Below, piece after piece: positions 1 through 9,277 of a DNA stretch of 64,000 nt (positions are counted from its first letter, which is position 1; every line of letters starts with the position of its first letter). The stretch lies in NCBI RefSeq assembly GCF_003385775.1, contig NZ_QRDP01000004.1, positions 2,630,957-2,694,956 on the forward strand, in the 5' to 3' direction. The DNA is from Parasphingopyxis lamellibrachiae (GTDB lineage Bacteria > Pseudomonadota > Alphaproteobacteria > Sphingomonadales > Sphingomonadaceae). The translations under genes were made by a program, and so were the position numbers. The notes under the pieces were generated by a model. It did no database searches. It was not told where the DNA came from and saw only the letters and a list, made by a program, of their open reading frames with translations.

Positions 1-422
1 GGTCCGTAGTAGGTTTTGGCCCAGTTGTGAAAACTTGTCCCCCAGCGCGTTTTCGTGCCGGTTAGCAGCGGTGTGAAGCCGCCGAGTACGCGGCCCGGAT
101 ACGCCAGAGTGCGCTCGACAACGGCCAGCGCATCGGCGGGCAGTTCGGTATCGGCATGGAGCACGCAAACCAGCGGCGTCCGGGCTTCGGCAACGCCGCG
201 GTTGATCTGAACCGCGCGGCCTTTTGCATCGTTTTCGACGATCCGGAAGCCTGCCGCACACGCAATCTCCACCGAGCGATCACGGCTGCCGCCATCGACG
301 GCGATGACTTCCGCCGGCGCAGGGTCGAGCGCGGCAATATTGGCGATGACGCCCGGCAGCGCAGCCTCTTCGTCGATCATCGGTATGACAATTGCGACCT
401 CGCTGCGAGGTTGGGCTATCAT
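1..422 (-). CDS. TIGR04283-type family 2 glycosyltransferase (partial, 3' end off window)
   Basis: A GT-A glycosyltransferase of family 2, expected to move a sugar from a nucleotide sugar on the cytoplasmic side of the membrane; the substrate cannot be read from sequence. The first 140 residues are visible and the C-terminus lies beyond base 1. They hold the N-terminal nucleotide-binding strand (VAIVIPMIDEE), the GGSRDRS turn near residue 45, a GRAVQINRG segment and the acidic metal-binding HADTELP near residue 90. The ATG overlaps the stop of the upstream DUF2064 gene as ATGA, so the two are probably translationally coupled. Family assignment is from motif pattern and from the neighbour. Confidence 0.8.
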   Translation of the reverse strand, partial: MIAQPRSEVAIVIPMIDEEAALPGVIANIAALDPAPAEVIAVDGGSRDRSVEIACAAGFRIVENDAKGRAVQINRGVAEARTPLVCVLHADTELPADALAVVERTLAYPGRVLGGFTPLLTGTKTRWGTSFHNWAKTYYG

Positions 423-1003
423 GCGGTCAGCCATGGCCAGCGGCGCAGATCTTCGGGCCTGTCGCAATCGGCGAGCGTCTCAAGCAGGGCGGGGGGCATT
501 TTTTTTGCTTCGAGTCGCCGCAGCGTTTCCGGCAGTACGGCTCCGGTTCCCCATGCCATGTCGGAAAACAGCCAGTCATGCGGCGAGGCAAGGCCGATCA
601 GCCAGTAACCGCCATCCTCGGCCGGGCCGATGACGACGTCATTGTCTTCAAGCGCTTCTGCCGCCAGCTGAAGGTGGGAGGCCTGCAGATCCGGGCAGTC
701 CGCGCCGACGAAGATAACGGGCGGGTTGCGGCTGGCCTCGCGCAGGCGATCTCCCAGATCGCCATCGCCCTGTTCCGTATAGGCGAGATCCTCGCCCAGC
801 CATTGCTGAAACGCGCTTGAGCCGGCTCCGGTAAAGCGGATCTCGACGGGAAGTCCGCTGTCGCGCATGGCGCGCACCGTCCGTTCGGCCAGCTTTCTGT
901 GGATTGTCGCCGCGCCCGCCTCTCCCAGTGCGGGGATGAGCCTGGTCTTCGCCTTTCCCGCCTCGGGATAGCGTGTGAACAGAACAAGGCGGGGTGTTGG
1001 CAT
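419..1003 (-). CDS. DUF2064 / TIGR04282-type glycosyltransferase
   Basis: A 194-residue nucleotidyl/glycosyl-transferase-fold protein. The N-terminal LVLFTRYPEAGKAKTRL segment (residues 7-23) is the family's nucleotide-binding loop, and FVGADCPDL in the middle is the acidic metal site. Genes of this family often sit beside the TIGR04283 glycosyltransferase, as here, with a 4-bp ATGA overlap to the next gene. The pair probably works in synthesis of a surface or lipid-linked sugar, but the substrate is unknown. The start at 1003 is the only ATG giving a complete N-terminal strand. Confidence 0.82.
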   Translation of the reverse strand: MPTPRLVLFTRYPEAGKAKTRLIPALGEAGAATIHRKLAERTVRAMRDSGLPVEIRFTGAGSSAFQQWLGEDLAYTEQGDGDLGDRLREASRNPPVIFVGADCPDLQASHLQLAAEALEDNDVVIGPAEDGGYWLIGLASPHDWLFSDMAWGTGAVLPETLRRLEAKKMPPALLETLADCDRPEDLRRWPWLTA

Positions 1004-1171
1004 GGGATTGCCTTACCGGGTCCATGTGCATTGGCCAAAGATAAGATTTGATTCATCGCCTATGTCGAACGCATTCACCCTGTGATCGTCGATTGTCGAC
1101 CGTTTATCGATCAAGTCTGTCTCCGCCTCGATCCGCTGCTACGCCAAGCGCGGGAAAAAGGGGATATTACC

Positions 1172-1759
1172 ATGTACAAACTGCGTATGAATCTGGTTGG
1201 TGCATTAGCCGCATGTATGTTGGTTCCGCCTGCTGCGGCACAGACGCAGCCTGCACCTCCGATAATCTATCAGCCCGACCCTGATTCGCCGATTGGTGTG
1301 CGAAACCCGGCGGCGCCAGAACAATCGCAGCAGCTCGATTTTCTGATAGGGGACTGGGATGTCGCCCTCACCCTGCATCCGCCGGACAGAGACAGTATTT
1401 CCTATCAGGCGCGCTGGCACAATCATTGGGTCGTGAATGGATTTGTCGTCATGCAGGAATGGCGCGGGCCGTTTGCCACCGGGACTGAACTGCGCTCTTT
1501 CAATCCTGTGACCGGTCAGTGGGAGGGACGGAACTATTATACTTTTCGAACAGCATGGACAGAATCGACCGGCGAGTTTGTCGATGGCGAATTCATCGTT
1601 GAAACCAGCGACACTGGATCGAACGGGCCGGTGATAAACCGGGAGCGCTATTACGATATTCAGGCCGCTTCTTTCCGGATGAGCGCCACGCGGTCAGAGG
1701 ATGGTGGCGCCACATGGTCGTCCGTCACATACGAAATGCTCTGCACCAGAATAGAATAA
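1172..1759 (+). CDS. secreted DUF1579-like protein
   Basis: A 195-residue exported protein of unknown function. Residues 1-24 form a signal peptide (basic start, hydrophobic core, cleavage after a PAAAQ-like site). The mature part begins with a proline-rich stretch, then LDFLIGDWDV, the opening typical of DUF1579-type lipocalin-like proteins, followed by alternating Trp/Tyr-rich strands. The frame is open 30 codons further upstream, but ATG 1172 is preferred because an AAAAAGGGG ribosome site lies just ahead and the signal peptide starts there. It stands alone between a divergent glycosyltransferase pair and sdaA. Family assignment is moderate. Confidence 0.7.
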   Translation: MYKLRMNLVGALAACMLVPPAAAQTQPAPPIIYQPDPDSPIGVRNPAAPEQSQQLDFLIGDWDVALTLHPPDRDSISYQARWHNHWVVNGFVVMQEWRGPFATGTELRSFNPVTGQWEGRNYYTFRTAWTESTGEFVDGEFIVETSDTGSNGPVINRERYYDIQAASFRMSATRSEDGGATWSSVTYEMLCTRIE

Positions 1760-1766
1760 ACTATCC

Positions 1767-1798
1767 CCCGCCAGCCCATTGCGCATGACGATGGCGGG
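1767..1798 (+). terminator. hairpin after the DUF1579-like gene
   Basis: CCCGCCA (1767-1773) pairs with TGGCGGG (1792-1798) eight bases after the stop codon. There is no T tract, so an intrinsic terminator is only possible. Confidence 0.35.
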
Positions 1799-1817
1799 CT
1801 GATCGATAAGCCGCTAT

Positions 1818-1847
1818 GAGGCAGTTCTCCCTAGGAAAAACTGTCTC
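1818..1847 (+). promoter_or_regulatory. palindrome abutting the sdaA start codon
   Basis: An imperfect 30-bp palindrome centred on CTAG ends at the base before the sdaA ATG. The half-sites GAGGCAGTTCTCC and GAAAAACTGTCTC match at 10 of 13 positions after reverse complementing. The only ribosome-site-like AGGA (1833-1836) lies inside it, so either an operator or an mRNA hairpin that hides the ribosome site is possible. Confidence 0.45.
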
Positions 1848-3224
1848 ATGCTTTCTGTTCTTGATCTATTTCGCATCGGCATCGGGCCATCCAGCTCCCA
1901 CACGGTGGGACCCATGCGTATCGGCCGCCGGTTTCTGAGCAGCCTGAAACGCCAGGGATGCCTTGAGAAGACTGCCCATATTCAGGTGGAGCTGCAAGGG
2001 TCTCTCGCGCTGACCGGTGCCGGGCATGCTACGCCAAAGGCGGTCTTGTTGGGCCTGATGGGCCTCAAGCCCGAAACGCTCGATCCGGAATCCGCAGATG
2101 CGGCCATCGATGCGACCCATATCGCGAAACGCCTGACGATATGCGACGGCATCGCCATCGCGTTCGACCCCGATACGGACATCATTTTCGCCTATGACAA
2201 GATTCCGGATCTGCATCCCAACGGGATGCGGATGCTGGCGTTCGATGCCGAAGGCCGGCAACTGAGTGAGCGCGTGTATTTCTCTACGGGCGGCGGTTTT
2301 ATCGCCTCGCAGCGGCAGCTCCAACGGCCCGTGAAGAATGACATGATTCGCGTGGGAAAGCCCGTTCCCTATCTTTTCGGTTCGGCCCAGGAAATTCTGA
2401 ACATGTGCCAGACGGAAAATCTGGCGATCCACGAACTTATCTACGCCAACGAGGATGCCCGCCGGCCGCGCGCGTCGACCGACCAGGCGCTCGACCGGAT
2501 CGGCGCAGTGATGATGGCCTGTATCGACCGGGGGTTGAAGCGGGAGGGTGTCCTGCCCGGCGCGTTGAAAGTCAAACGGCGGGCACCCGACCTCTGGGCC
2601 AAGCTTTCCGCCAATCCCCAGTCTAACGAGCAGGAGCAGCTGTTCGACTGGCTTAACGTCTATGCGATGGCGGTGAATGAAGAAAATGCCGCTGGCGGGC
2701 AGGTCGTGACTGCACCGACAAACGGGGCGGCCGGAATCATTCCGGCGGTGATCCGCCACTATTGCAAAGCCGAGGGCGCCGATGCGGCGGCGATCCGTAA
2801 ATTCCTGCTGACGGCTGGCGGCGTTGGTATGCTCTACAAGCAGCGCGCCTCTATTTCGGGGGCCGAGATGGGATGCCAGGGCGAGGTTGGCGTTGCCTGT
2901 TCGATGGCGGCCGCTGGCCTTGCGGCCCTGTGGGGCGGCACACCGCTCCAGGTTGCGAGTGCTGCGGAAATCGGCATGGAGCACAATCTCGGCCTGACCT
3001 GCGATCCGGTTGGCGGTCTTGTCCAGATACCGTGTATCGAGCGCAATGCGATCGGCGCGGTCAAGGCGGTAAACGCAGCGCGCCTTGCCCTGCACCGGGA
3101 TGGCCAGGCCCATGTGAGCCTTGATCAGGTGATCGAAACCATGCGCCAGACAGGGCTCGATATGTCGTCGAAATACAAGGAAACGAGCCAGGGCGGCCTC
3201 GCCGTCAATGTCGTCGAGTGCTGA
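1848..3224 (+). CDS. sdaA: L-serine ammonia-lyase (single-chain, iron-sulfur)
   Basis: Deaminates L-serine to pyruvate and ammonia in the cytoplasm using a [4Fe-4S] cluster. At 458 residues it has the full single-chain length. The N-terminal beta domain carries [11 protein letters not shown] (residues 13-23). The C-terminal alpha domain carries three cysteines at about 343, 385 and 396 ([25 protein letters not shown]), matching the cluster ligands of the family, plus [13 protein letters not shown]. No transporter or regulator gene is adjacent. A palindrome touching the start codon suggests control of expression. The serine biosynthesis genes serA and serC lie about 50 kb away in the same window. 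Confidence 0.96.
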   Translation: MLSVLDLFRIGIGPSSSHTVGPMRIGRRFLSSLKRQGCLEKTAHIQVELQGSLALTGAGHATPKAVLLGLMGLKPETLDPESADAAIDATHIAKRLTICDGIAIAFDPDTDIIFAYDKIPDLHPNGMRMLAFDAEGRQLSERVYFSTGGGFIASQRQLQRPVKNDMIRVGKPVPYLFGSAQEILNMCQTENLAIHELIYANEDARRPRASTDQALDRIGAVMMACIDRGLKREGVLPGALKVKRRAPDLWAKLSANPQSNEQEQLFDWLNVYAMAVNEENAAGGQVVTAPTNGAAGIIPAVIRHYCKAEGADAAAIRKFLLTAGGVGMLYKQRASISGAEMGCQGEVGVACSMAAAGLAALWGGTPLQVASAAEIGMEHNLGLTCDPVGGLVQIPCIERNAIGAVKAVNAARLALHRDGQAHVSLDQVIETMRQTGLDMSSKYKETSQGGLAVNVVEC

Positions 3225-3281
3225 ACATACAGCGCCGCACATGCGTGGGCGCGAGACCGTACGAGCAAGAGAGGAAAATGC

Positions 3282-3356
3282 TGGTGACCCCTACGGGAAT
3301 CGAACCCGTGTTTCAGCCGTGAAAGGGCCGCGTCCTAACCGCTAGACGAAGGGGCC
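3282..3356 (-). tRNA. tRNA-Glu (anticodon TTC)
   Basis: Reads as a complete cloverleaf on the minus strand: acceptor GGCCCCT pairs with AGGGGTC (one G-T), the anticodon loop is CTTTCAC with anticodon TTC, the T arm contains GGTTCGATTCC, and CCA is encoded (75 nt including CCA). It sits alone between sdaA and a VOC gene. I saw no poly-T terminator directly after it. Confidence 0.95.
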
Positions 3357-3400
3357 GTCCCAGCGGGTGCGCAGATAGGCGAGGCCGCTTTGCGGGTCAA

Positions 3401-3417
3401 GCACTGTGTTGCAGTGC
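3401..3417 (-). terminator. hairpin after VOC gene
   Basis: GCACTG and CAGTGC form a perfect 6-bp stem with a 5-nt loop just after the stop of the minus-strand VOC gene. No T tract follows, so termination is uncertain. Confidence 0.35.
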
Positions 3418-3418
3418 G

Positions 3419-3802
3419 TCATCCTTTTGCGCTGTGGCAGACGGCCTGAAGCTTGTTGCCGTCCGGATCGCGGACATAGGCGCCATAATAGTTGGGATGA
3501 TAATGCGAGCGCAGGCCGGGCGGGCCTTCGTCCGTCCCGCCACTGGCTAGAGCCGCCGCGTGAAAGGCGTCGACTGTCGCCCGGTCCTTTACGAGATAGG
3601 CGATGTGGACGCCATTGCCCGCCGCTGCCGCTTCTCCGTTGAACGCCGGGCCGACAAAGGTTTTCTGCCCGGTCACTTCACCGAATGCCGCGCCCGCTTC
3701 GCTTTCCCGGAAAACCGGATGGCCGAGCACCTCCATAACCGCCATCCAGAAAGGCCTTGCGCGGTCCCAATTGTCGCACCCGAGCGTTACATGACCAAAC
3801 AT
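3419..3802 (-). CDS. VOC (glyoxalase/dioxygenase-fold) family protein
   Basis: A 127-residue single-domain vicinal-oxygen-chelate protein. It opens with MFGHVTLGCDNWDRARPFW, the usual first beta-alpha unit, has a central GNGVHIAYLVKDRATVDAFH unit, and ends with YYGAYVRDPDGNKLQAVCH, the typical last strand with acidic metal-ligand region. The exact reaction (isomerase, dioxygenase or resistance-type binding) cannot be inferred. It lies just downstream of recJ on the same strand with a 23-bp gap and could be cotranscribed with it. Confidence 0.82.
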   Translation of the reverse strand: MFGHVTLGCDNWDRARPFWMAVMEVLGHPVFRESEAGAAFGEVTGQKTFVGPAFNGEAAAAGNGVHIAYLVKDRATVDAFHAAALASGGTDEGPPGLRSHYHPNYYGAYVRDPDGNKLQAVCHSAKG

Positions 3803-3825
3803 GATTGTTTCCCTTCAGTCTGCTT

Positions 3826-5589
3826 CTAGTCTGCCCAGGCTGCATCTTCGAGATGCAGCTCGGCGGCGGGGCGGGGGCCCCAATCGTCTATCTTGGCGCG
3901 GCCGGCGACCCAGAGCTTGCGAGTGCTTCCCGCGCCGAGCACGGCTTGCCCCAGGGGAGTGTCCGCCGCACGAAAGGCGATGGTCTTAAGGCTGCGGCCG
4001 TCTTCTCCGGCGACAATTGCCCGGACATGATCGGTACCGACAATATCCGCCTTGATGATCCGGACCGGCCCGGCCGCGATGCGCGGGGCGGGCCAGCCCA
4101 TGCCATAAGGGCCACCTTCTTCCAGCGCTTCGACGAAAGCGGGTGTGATGCCCCCGGGCGCGACCACGGCATCGAGTTGCAAGGCGCGTTCGCCGCGAGC
4201 CCGGGTCACATCTTCGGCCATGCGCTCGTCGAGAAAGTCCGCAAAACTGTCGATCCGGTCTTCGGCGATGGTGATGCCAGCCGCCATCGGGTGACCGCCG
4301 CCGGCGATCAGCAGGCCCATATCCTTGGCGGCGAGTATCGCAGCGCCGAGATCCGCGCCGCCGATTGAGCGACCCGACCCCTTGCCGATGCCCTCATCGT
4401 CCAGAGCGATCACAATTGCAGGGCGGCCGAGTTTTTCCTTCAACCGGCTGGCGACAATGCCGATCACACCAGGATGCCAGCCCTTGCCCGACACCAGCGC
4501 GACGGCGCGGTTATCCTGTCCCTTGCCGGCTTCCAGTGCCTGTTCGGTGACGGCTGATTCGATGGCGCGGCGTTCTTCGTTGAAATGTTCAAGTTCGGCG
4601 GCAATGGCCCGGGCTTCCTCCGGGTCCTGCGTGGTCAGCAAGCGTACGCCCAGATCCGATTTTCCGACCCGTCCTCCGGCATTGATTCGCGGCCCCAGCC
4701 GGAAGCCGAGGTCTGATGCGATCGGCGCGCGGTCGAGCCGCGAAGCCTCCAGCAGGGCGTTGATCCCGATATTGCGCTGCGCGGCCATAACCTTGAGGCC
4801 CTGGGCGACAAAGGCGCGGTTGAGGCCATGCAGAGCCGCGACATCGGCGACCGTGCCGAGAGCGACAATATCGAGCAATTCGATCAGTTTGGGTTCGGGG
4901 CGCTCCTCGAAATATCCTTTCTCGCGCAGATGTCGGACGATGGCCGCACCCAGTAGAAAGGCGACGCCCACGGCCGCAAGATGGCCATGCGCCGCGCCCT
5001 CACCCTCATCGAGCCGGTTGGGATTGACCAGGGCGTGCGCGGGCGGAAGCGCGGCCGCGCATTTGTGGTGATCGACCACGATGACGTCGACGCCCGCCTC
5101 CTTCGCCTGTTGCAGCGCCTCGAACGCCTGGGCGCCGCAATCGACGGTTACGATGAGGGAAGAGCCCTGTTCGGCCAGCCTGACAAGGGCCTCTCCGGAG
5201 GGCCCGTAACCCTCCATTAGCCGGTCCGGAATATAATATCCGGCGTCCAGCCCGAGATTGCGAAGCAGGCGGATCAGGAGGGCGGCGGAGGTGGCTCCGT
5301 CGACATCGTAATCCCCGAATATCGTTACTTTCTCCTGCGCTTCGATCGCTTCAACGATCCGCGCTGCCGCCCGGTCCATATCGTGAAAGATAGAGGGGTC
5401 GGGCATGAAACCGCGGATCGTCGGGGCGCGGTAGATATCGAGGTTTTCGCGTGCGCAGCCTCGTGAAAGGAGCAGCCCGGTGACCAGATCGTCGGGCTGG
5501 AAACTGTCGCTCAGCCCGTCAATCGCGCCGCCGCGCCAGTGCCATGGCTGACCGGAAATCGAATGGGAAATGTCGAGCGCGGGTTTCAT
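3826..5589 (-). CDS. recJ: single-stranded-DNA-specific exonuclease RecJ
   Basis: A 5'-3' ssDNA exonuclease of recombination and mismatch repair. The 587-residue length is normal. DHH-family motifs are visible in order: FGDYDVDG near residue 93, VTVDCGAQ, VVDHHK, GTVADVAALHG, then the GGRVGKSDLG linker and the DHHA1 motif GGGHPMAAG near residue 430, with a C-terminal OB-like domain. All the aspartate/histidine metal ligands expected for activity are present. The antiporter gene is next upstream on the same strand, 23 bp away. Confidence 0.95.
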   Translation of the reverse strand: MKPALDISHSISGQPWHWRGGAIDGLSDSFQPDDLVTGLLLSRGCARENLDIYRAPTIRGFMPDPSIFHDMDRAAARIVEAIEAQEKVTIFGDYDVDGATSAALLIRLLRNLGLDAGYYIPDRLMEGYGPSGEALVRLAEQGSSLIVTVDCGAQAFEALQQAKEAGVDVIVVDHHKCAAALPPAHALVNPNRLDEGEGAAHGHLAAVGVAFLLGAAIVRHLREKGYFEERPEPKLIELLDIVALGTVADVAALHGLNRAFVAQGLKVMAAQRNIGINALLEASRLDRAPIASDLGFRLGPRINAGGRVGKSDLGVRLLTTQDPEEARAIAAELEHFNEERRAIESAVTEQALEAGKGQDNRAVALVSGKGWHPGVIGIVASRLKEKLGRPAIVIALDDEGIGKGSGRSIGGADLGAAILAAKDMGLLIAGGGHPMAAGITIAEDRIDSFADFLDERMAEDVTRARGERALQLDAVVAPGGITPAFVEALEEGGPYGMGWPAPRIAAGPVRIIKADIVGTDHVRAIVAGEDGRSLKTIAFRAADTPLGQAVLGAGSTRKLWVAGRAKIDDWGPRPAAELHLEDAAWAD

Positions 5590-5612
5590 GAGCCCGGCCT
5601 TAGCCGACGGAC

Positions 5613-6833
5613 CTATTCCTTGCCATCGGCCTTGGCAGCCCGGCTGTGGGCATAGATCGCGGCGAACGGCGCCGAGGTGATGCCGTGGAGAAGGGTGCTG
5701 AGTAGAACTGTCAGATAGGCGATGGCGCGGATCGGCTCGCTGACTATGCCTTCACCGAACACGAGCAGCACGAAAACGATGGTCGCCAGTCCGCGCGGCC
5801 CGAACCAGCCGAGATACAATAGTGTTGGCAGTTTCACACCGGTGCCGATCAGCGATACCGCCACGGCGCCCATCCGGACCACGGTAAGGCTGAGCACCGC
5901 ATAAAGAAGATAGACCCACTCAAATTCCGCAAGCGCGACCGGAGCCAGGGCAAGGCCGAATATGAAGAAGAGAGTAAGGCTGAAAAACTTGCCTTCTTCC
6001 TCCACGAATTCGGCCACCATGCCGGTGCGTTCCTCGCAGATGGCGGCGAAACTCAGGCCGGCGACGAAGGCCGAGACAAAGGCATTGCCGCCTATTGCCT
6101 CGGCAGCGAGAAAGGAACCGGCGGCTACCCCAACACAGGCAAGCGTCTCGAATCGCGGATCGAGCCAGCGGGCACGGGCGGCCTGGACGATGGCGAAACC
6201 GCCGGCGGTCCCGACGGCAATCCCGGCGAGCAGGCCGAACCCGATCTGCTGCGCGGCAAAGCGGACCCAGAAGGCCAGATCGCCCTGTGCGCCGAGCTCG
6301 ACATAACCGGCCAGCGCCGCAAATAGCAGCACCGGCGGCACGGCTAGCCCGTCGTTGAGCCCCGATTCGGTGATGATCGCGCGGCGAATGCGCAGGGGAA
6401 CATTCTCATTCTCCACTACGGCGGCGCCGAGAGCCGCATCCGTGGGCGCGAGTATTGCTGCCAGCAATGCCGCCTCCATCCAGTAAAGCCCGGAAATCAG
6501 GCCGAGCGCCGCCAGGGTACCGAAGAGGATGGCCAGCGGCAGTCCGATCAACAGCATGCGCTGGGCGATCGCATTCATGCCGACCACCTTGCGCAGCGAG
6601 AGCCTCGAGGCATCGCCGAACAACACCAGCGCAAGCGTTCCTTCGGCAAAAAGCAGTAGGACTTCGGACCTGGGATCCACGGTAAAAAGGATGAAGCCGG
6701 TAGCGCTCAGCGCCAGCCCGGCTAGAGCAAAGACAAGGGGGGCAGGGGCAATCGTTGCGGCCAGAGGTTTGGAGAAAATGCCATAGCCGACAAAGAGCAA
6801 CGCCAGCGCCGCGATTGCATGCTCCATTTCCAT
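5613..6833 (-). CDS. CPA1-type cation:proton antiporter
   Basis: An inner-membrane antiporter of about 406 residues with some 12 hydrophobic segments. The signature [12 protein letters not shown] followed by ESGLNDG matches the Na+(K+)/H+ antiporter core of CPA1/NhaP-type proteins; the acidic residues there would bind the cation. The frame is open further upstream to 6989, but that extension is not membrane-like and runs into the divergent ABC promoter region, so ATG 6833 (or 6827) is chosen. Ion specificity is not readable. Confidence 0.85.
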   Translation of the reverse strand: MEMEHAIAALALLFVGYGIFSKPLAATIAPAPLVFALAGLALSATGFILFTVDPRSEVLLLFAEGTLALVLFGDASRLSLRKVVGMNAIAQRMLLIGLPLAILFGTLAALGLISGLYWMEAALLAAILAPTDAALGAAVVENENVPLRIRRAIITESGLNDGLAVPPVLLFAALAGYVELGAQGDLAFWVRFAAQQIGFGLLAGIAVGTAGGFAIVQAARARWLDPRFETLACVGVAAGSFLAAEAIGGNAFVSAFVAGLSFAAICEERTGMVAEFVEEEGKFFSLTLFFIFGLALAPVALAEFEWVYLLYAVLSLTVVRMGAVAVSLIGTGVKLPTLLYLGWFGPRGLATIVFVLLVFGEGIVSEPIRAIAYLTVLLSTLLHGITSAPFAAIYAHSRAAKADGKE

Positions 6834-6954
6834 GGCTTTCAGTCTCCCCTTCGCCGACAATGCCCTGTGGAGACAAAATTGCAAATGGCAGGAATGTTTT
6901 GCGACATTCCGTCTTTTGGTTGAACCTGCCTGCCCGGACGTGCAGGAAATGGCC

Positions 6955-7893
6955 ATGCAGCCGATTATCTCCATCTCCAATCTCAGCAAAACCTATGACG
7001 GGGGTGTGAGGGCGCTCAATTCCGTCAGCCTCGACATTGAGCAGGGTGAGATTTTCGCGCTGCTCGGGCCCAACGGGGCCGGCAAGACCACGCTGATCAG
7101 CGCCGTGTGCGGCATCGTCACGCCGACATCGGGAACGGTGCTGGCGGGCGGTCATGACATCATCCGCGGCTATAAAAAGGCGCGGGCGATGATCGGGCTG
7201 GTGCCGCAGGAAATCAGCACCGATGCGTTCGAAACGGTCTGGGCGACGGTGAATTTCAGCCGCGGGCTTTTCGGCAAGGCGGGGGACCGCGCCTATATCG
7301 AGCAGCTGCTTCGCGATCTTGCCCTGTGGGACAAGAAAGACGCGAAAATCATGGAGCTTTCGGGCGGGATGAAACGCCGGGTGATGATCGCCAAGGCGCT
7401 CAGCCATGAGCCTGAAATCCTGTTCCTCGACGAGCCTACGGCGGGCGTGGATGTCGAGCTTAGGCGCAGCATGTGGAATCTGGTGCGCGGGTTGCGCGAG
7501 CGCGGGGTCACGATCATCCTGACAACCCATTATATCGAAGAGGCCGAAGAAATGGCCGACCGGGTCGGGGTGATCCGGGGCGGCGAGATTATCGTCGTCG
7601 AGGAAACAGAAGCGATCATGCGCAAGCTCGGCAAGCGCCAGCTCACCCTGACCCTGACCGAAGCGATGGAGACTGTGCCGGACGCCCTGGCCGAGTGGCA
7701 TTTGGAGCTTGCCGATGAAGGGCATCGGCTGGTCTATTCCTTCGACGCCAATGACGAGAGCACGGGCATTCCTTCCCTGCTCCGCCGGATGGGCGATCTT
7801 GGCATCGGTTTTGCCGATCTCGACACATCGAAAAGCTCTCTGGAGGATATTTTCGTCGGTCTCGTCAATGCACAGCAGGAGCCGGCAGCATGA
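6955..7893 (+). CDS. ABC transporter ATP-binding protein (YadG-like)
   Basis: The ATPase half of an ABC-2 exporter, 312 residues. Walker [10 protein letters not shown], the Q-loop in GLVPQE, signature LSGGMKRR, Walker [13 protein letters not shown] and the H-loop [10 protein letters not shown] are all intact. Overall pattern, including [13 protein letters not shown] after Walker B, is very like E. coli YadG. ATG 6955 is preferred over in-frame ATG 6949 because AGGA then has proper spacing. Its stop overlaps the permease start by 4 bp. Exported substrate unknown. Confidence 0.93.
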   Translation: MQPIISISNLSKTYDGGVRALNSVSLDIEQGEIFALLGPNGAGKTTLISAVCGIVTPTSGTVLAGGHDIIRGYKKARAMIGLVPQEISTDAFETVWATVNFSRGLFGKAGDRAYIEQLLRDLALWDKKDAKIMELSGGMKRRVMIAKALSHEPEILFLDEPTAGVDVELRRSMWNLVRGLRERGVTIILTTHYIEEAEEMADRVGVIRGGEIIVVEETEAIMRKLGKRQLTLTLTEAMETVPDALAEWHLELADEGHRLVYSFDANDESTGIPSLLRRMGDLGIGFADLDTSKSSLEDIFVGLVNAQQEPAA

Positions 7894-8651
7894 ACATTCG
7901 CGGTGTGTGGGCGCTCTACAGTTTCGAGATGCAGCGCACCTGGCGGACGCTGTGGCAGAGCGTCGTGACGCCGGTCATCACGACCGTTCTCTATTTCGTC
8001 GTGTTCGGCAGTGCGATCGGTTCGCGGATGGAGGACATCGGCGGCGTCGATTACGGCGCATTCATCGTGCCGGGCCTGATGATGCTTTCGCTGTTGACCC
8101 AGAGCATATCCAATGCGTCCTTCGGCATCTATTTCCCCAAATTCAGCGGCACGGTGTATGAGATGCTCTCGGCGCCTATGTCACCGATTGAGCTGGTCTT
8201 GGGCTATGTCGGCGCCGCGGCGACCAAATCCATCCTGCTTGGCCTGATCATCCTCGCGACGGCCAATCTCTTCGTCGATGTGCGGATCGAATATCCTCTG
8301 GTGATGATCCTGTTCCTCGTGCTGACGGCGCTCACCTTCAGCCTGTTCGGGTTCATCATCGGCATTTGGGCGGACGGGTTCGAGCAGCTTTCCTTCATCC
8401 CGATGCTGGTCGTCACGCCGCTCACCTTTCTCGGCGGGGCTTTCTATTCGATAAACATGCTGCCCGATCCATGGCGCTCGATCAGCCTGTTCAACCCGGT
8501 GGTGTATCTCGTCAGCGGTTTCCGCTGGAGTTTCTACGGTGAGGGCGATGTCAGCATCGGCCTCAGCCTCGGGATAACCGCTGCCTTTCTTATTGCCTGC
8601 CTGGCGGTTGTCATCTGGATTTTCCGGACCGGCTATCGGCTGAAGGAGTAG
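7890..8651 (+). CDS. ABC-2 type transporter permease (YadH-like)
   Basis: Membrane partner of the preceding ATPase: 253 residues with about six hydrophobic helices and the ABC-2 core ([17 protein letters not shown], then a long hydrophobic second half with a [16 protein letters not shown] motif). The start codon overlaps the ATPase stop as ATGA, so the two are translationally coupled. The exporter probably works as a homodimer of this permease with two ATPase subunits. The substrate is unknown. Confidence 0.92.
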   Translation: MNIRGVWALYSFEMQRTWRTLWQSVVTPVITTVLYFVVFGSAIGSRMEDIGGVDYGAFIVPGLMMLSLLTQSISNASFGIYFPKFSGTVYEMLSAPMSPIELVLGYVGAAATKSILLGLIILATANLFVDVRIEYPLVMILFLVLTALTFSLFGFIIGIWADGFEQLSFIPMLVVTPLTFLGGAFYSINMLPDPWRSISLFNPVVYLVSGFRWSFYGEGDVSIGLSLGITAAFLIACLAVVIWIFRTGYRLKE

Positions 8652-8670
8652 CATCAAAAGACCGTATGCC

Positions 8671-8736
8671 CTGAGCCTGTCGAAGGGCTGATCTTTCTTG
8701 GCACGAAAGTGAAGAGCAGTGCTTCGACAAGCTCAG
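8671..8736. repeat. REP-like extragenic palindrome pair
   Basis: CTGAGCCTGTCGAAG (8671-8685) and CTTCGACAAGCTCAG (8722-8736) form an inverted pair with one mismatch, 36 bp apart, filling the spacer between the ABC permease and the flavodoxin gene. The half-site closely matches a dispersed repeat I know from many sphingomonad intergenic regions. No transposase is nearby. Confidence 0.75.
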
Positions 8737-8785
8737 CACAAACGGGTTAGTGTATAATGGTGCAATTAGCTTTGGAGGCACAGTT

Positions 8786-9277
8786 ATTTCCACTCTCCTC
8801 ATCGTCTATCACAGCATGACCGGCGGGACCCGGCAGATGGCCGAGGCAGCGGCTGCAGCGGGGCGGGATGCGGGTGGAGCGGAAGTGGTGATCAAAGAGG
8901 CGCCGGATGCCGGGCCGGAGGATCTGCTCGCCGCCGATGGCTATCTGTTTGCGACACCGGAAAACCTCGCCGCGATCGCCGGGGTGATGAAGGCATTTTT
9001 CGATCGCTGCTATTACCCCGTGCTGGGGAAAATCGAGGGGCGCCCCTATGCGGCGCTGATCTGCGCAGGGTCTGACGGCGAAAACGCGCGGACCCAGCTG
9101 GAACGTATCGCGACCGGCTGGCGGCTGAAAAAGGTCGCCGACACTCCGATCGTCTGCACCCATGCGCAGACGAAGGAAGAGATTCTGGCGGAAAAACAGA
9201 TTGGTGAGGAGGAGCTGGCGCAGTGCCGCGAAATCGGCGCAGCGCTGGCGGCAGGGCTGGAAATGGGCGTTTTCTAG
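8786..9277 (+). CDS. flavodoxin-family NAD(P)H:quinone/FMN reductase-like protein
   Basis: A small flavodoxin-fold protein. STLLIVYHSMTGGT at the N-terminus is the FMN phosphate-binding loop; FATPENLAAIAGVMKAFFDR and AALICAGSDG supply the other two flavin loops. The frame opens at GTG 8750, but that start has no ribosome site and would place GGAGG inside the gene. GGAGG (8774-8778) is ideally spaced (7 nt) before ATT 8786, which would give the expected short N-terminus, so a rare ATT start is proposed; GTG 8750 is the fallback. The 3' end overlaps glpX tail to tail by 4 bp. Confidence 0.8.
   Translation: MSTLLIVYHSMTGGTRQMAEAAAAAGRDAGGAEVVIKEAPDAGPEDLLAADGYLFATPENLAAIAGVMKAFFDRCYYPVLGKIEGRPYAALICAGSDGENARTQLERIATGWRLKKVADTPIVCTHAQTKEEILAEKQIGEEELAQCREIGAALAAGLEMGVF

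Noticed and set aside
1866-3242. Long open frame antisense to sdaA, same length as the gene
   Set aside because: Composition is histidine/arginine-rich shadow of a high-GC gene; sdaA has all family motifs on the plus strand.
8753-8758. TATAAT as a -10 promoter element
   Set aside because: No -35 at proper spacing was found; it overlaps the alternative GTG start. Kept only as a remark.
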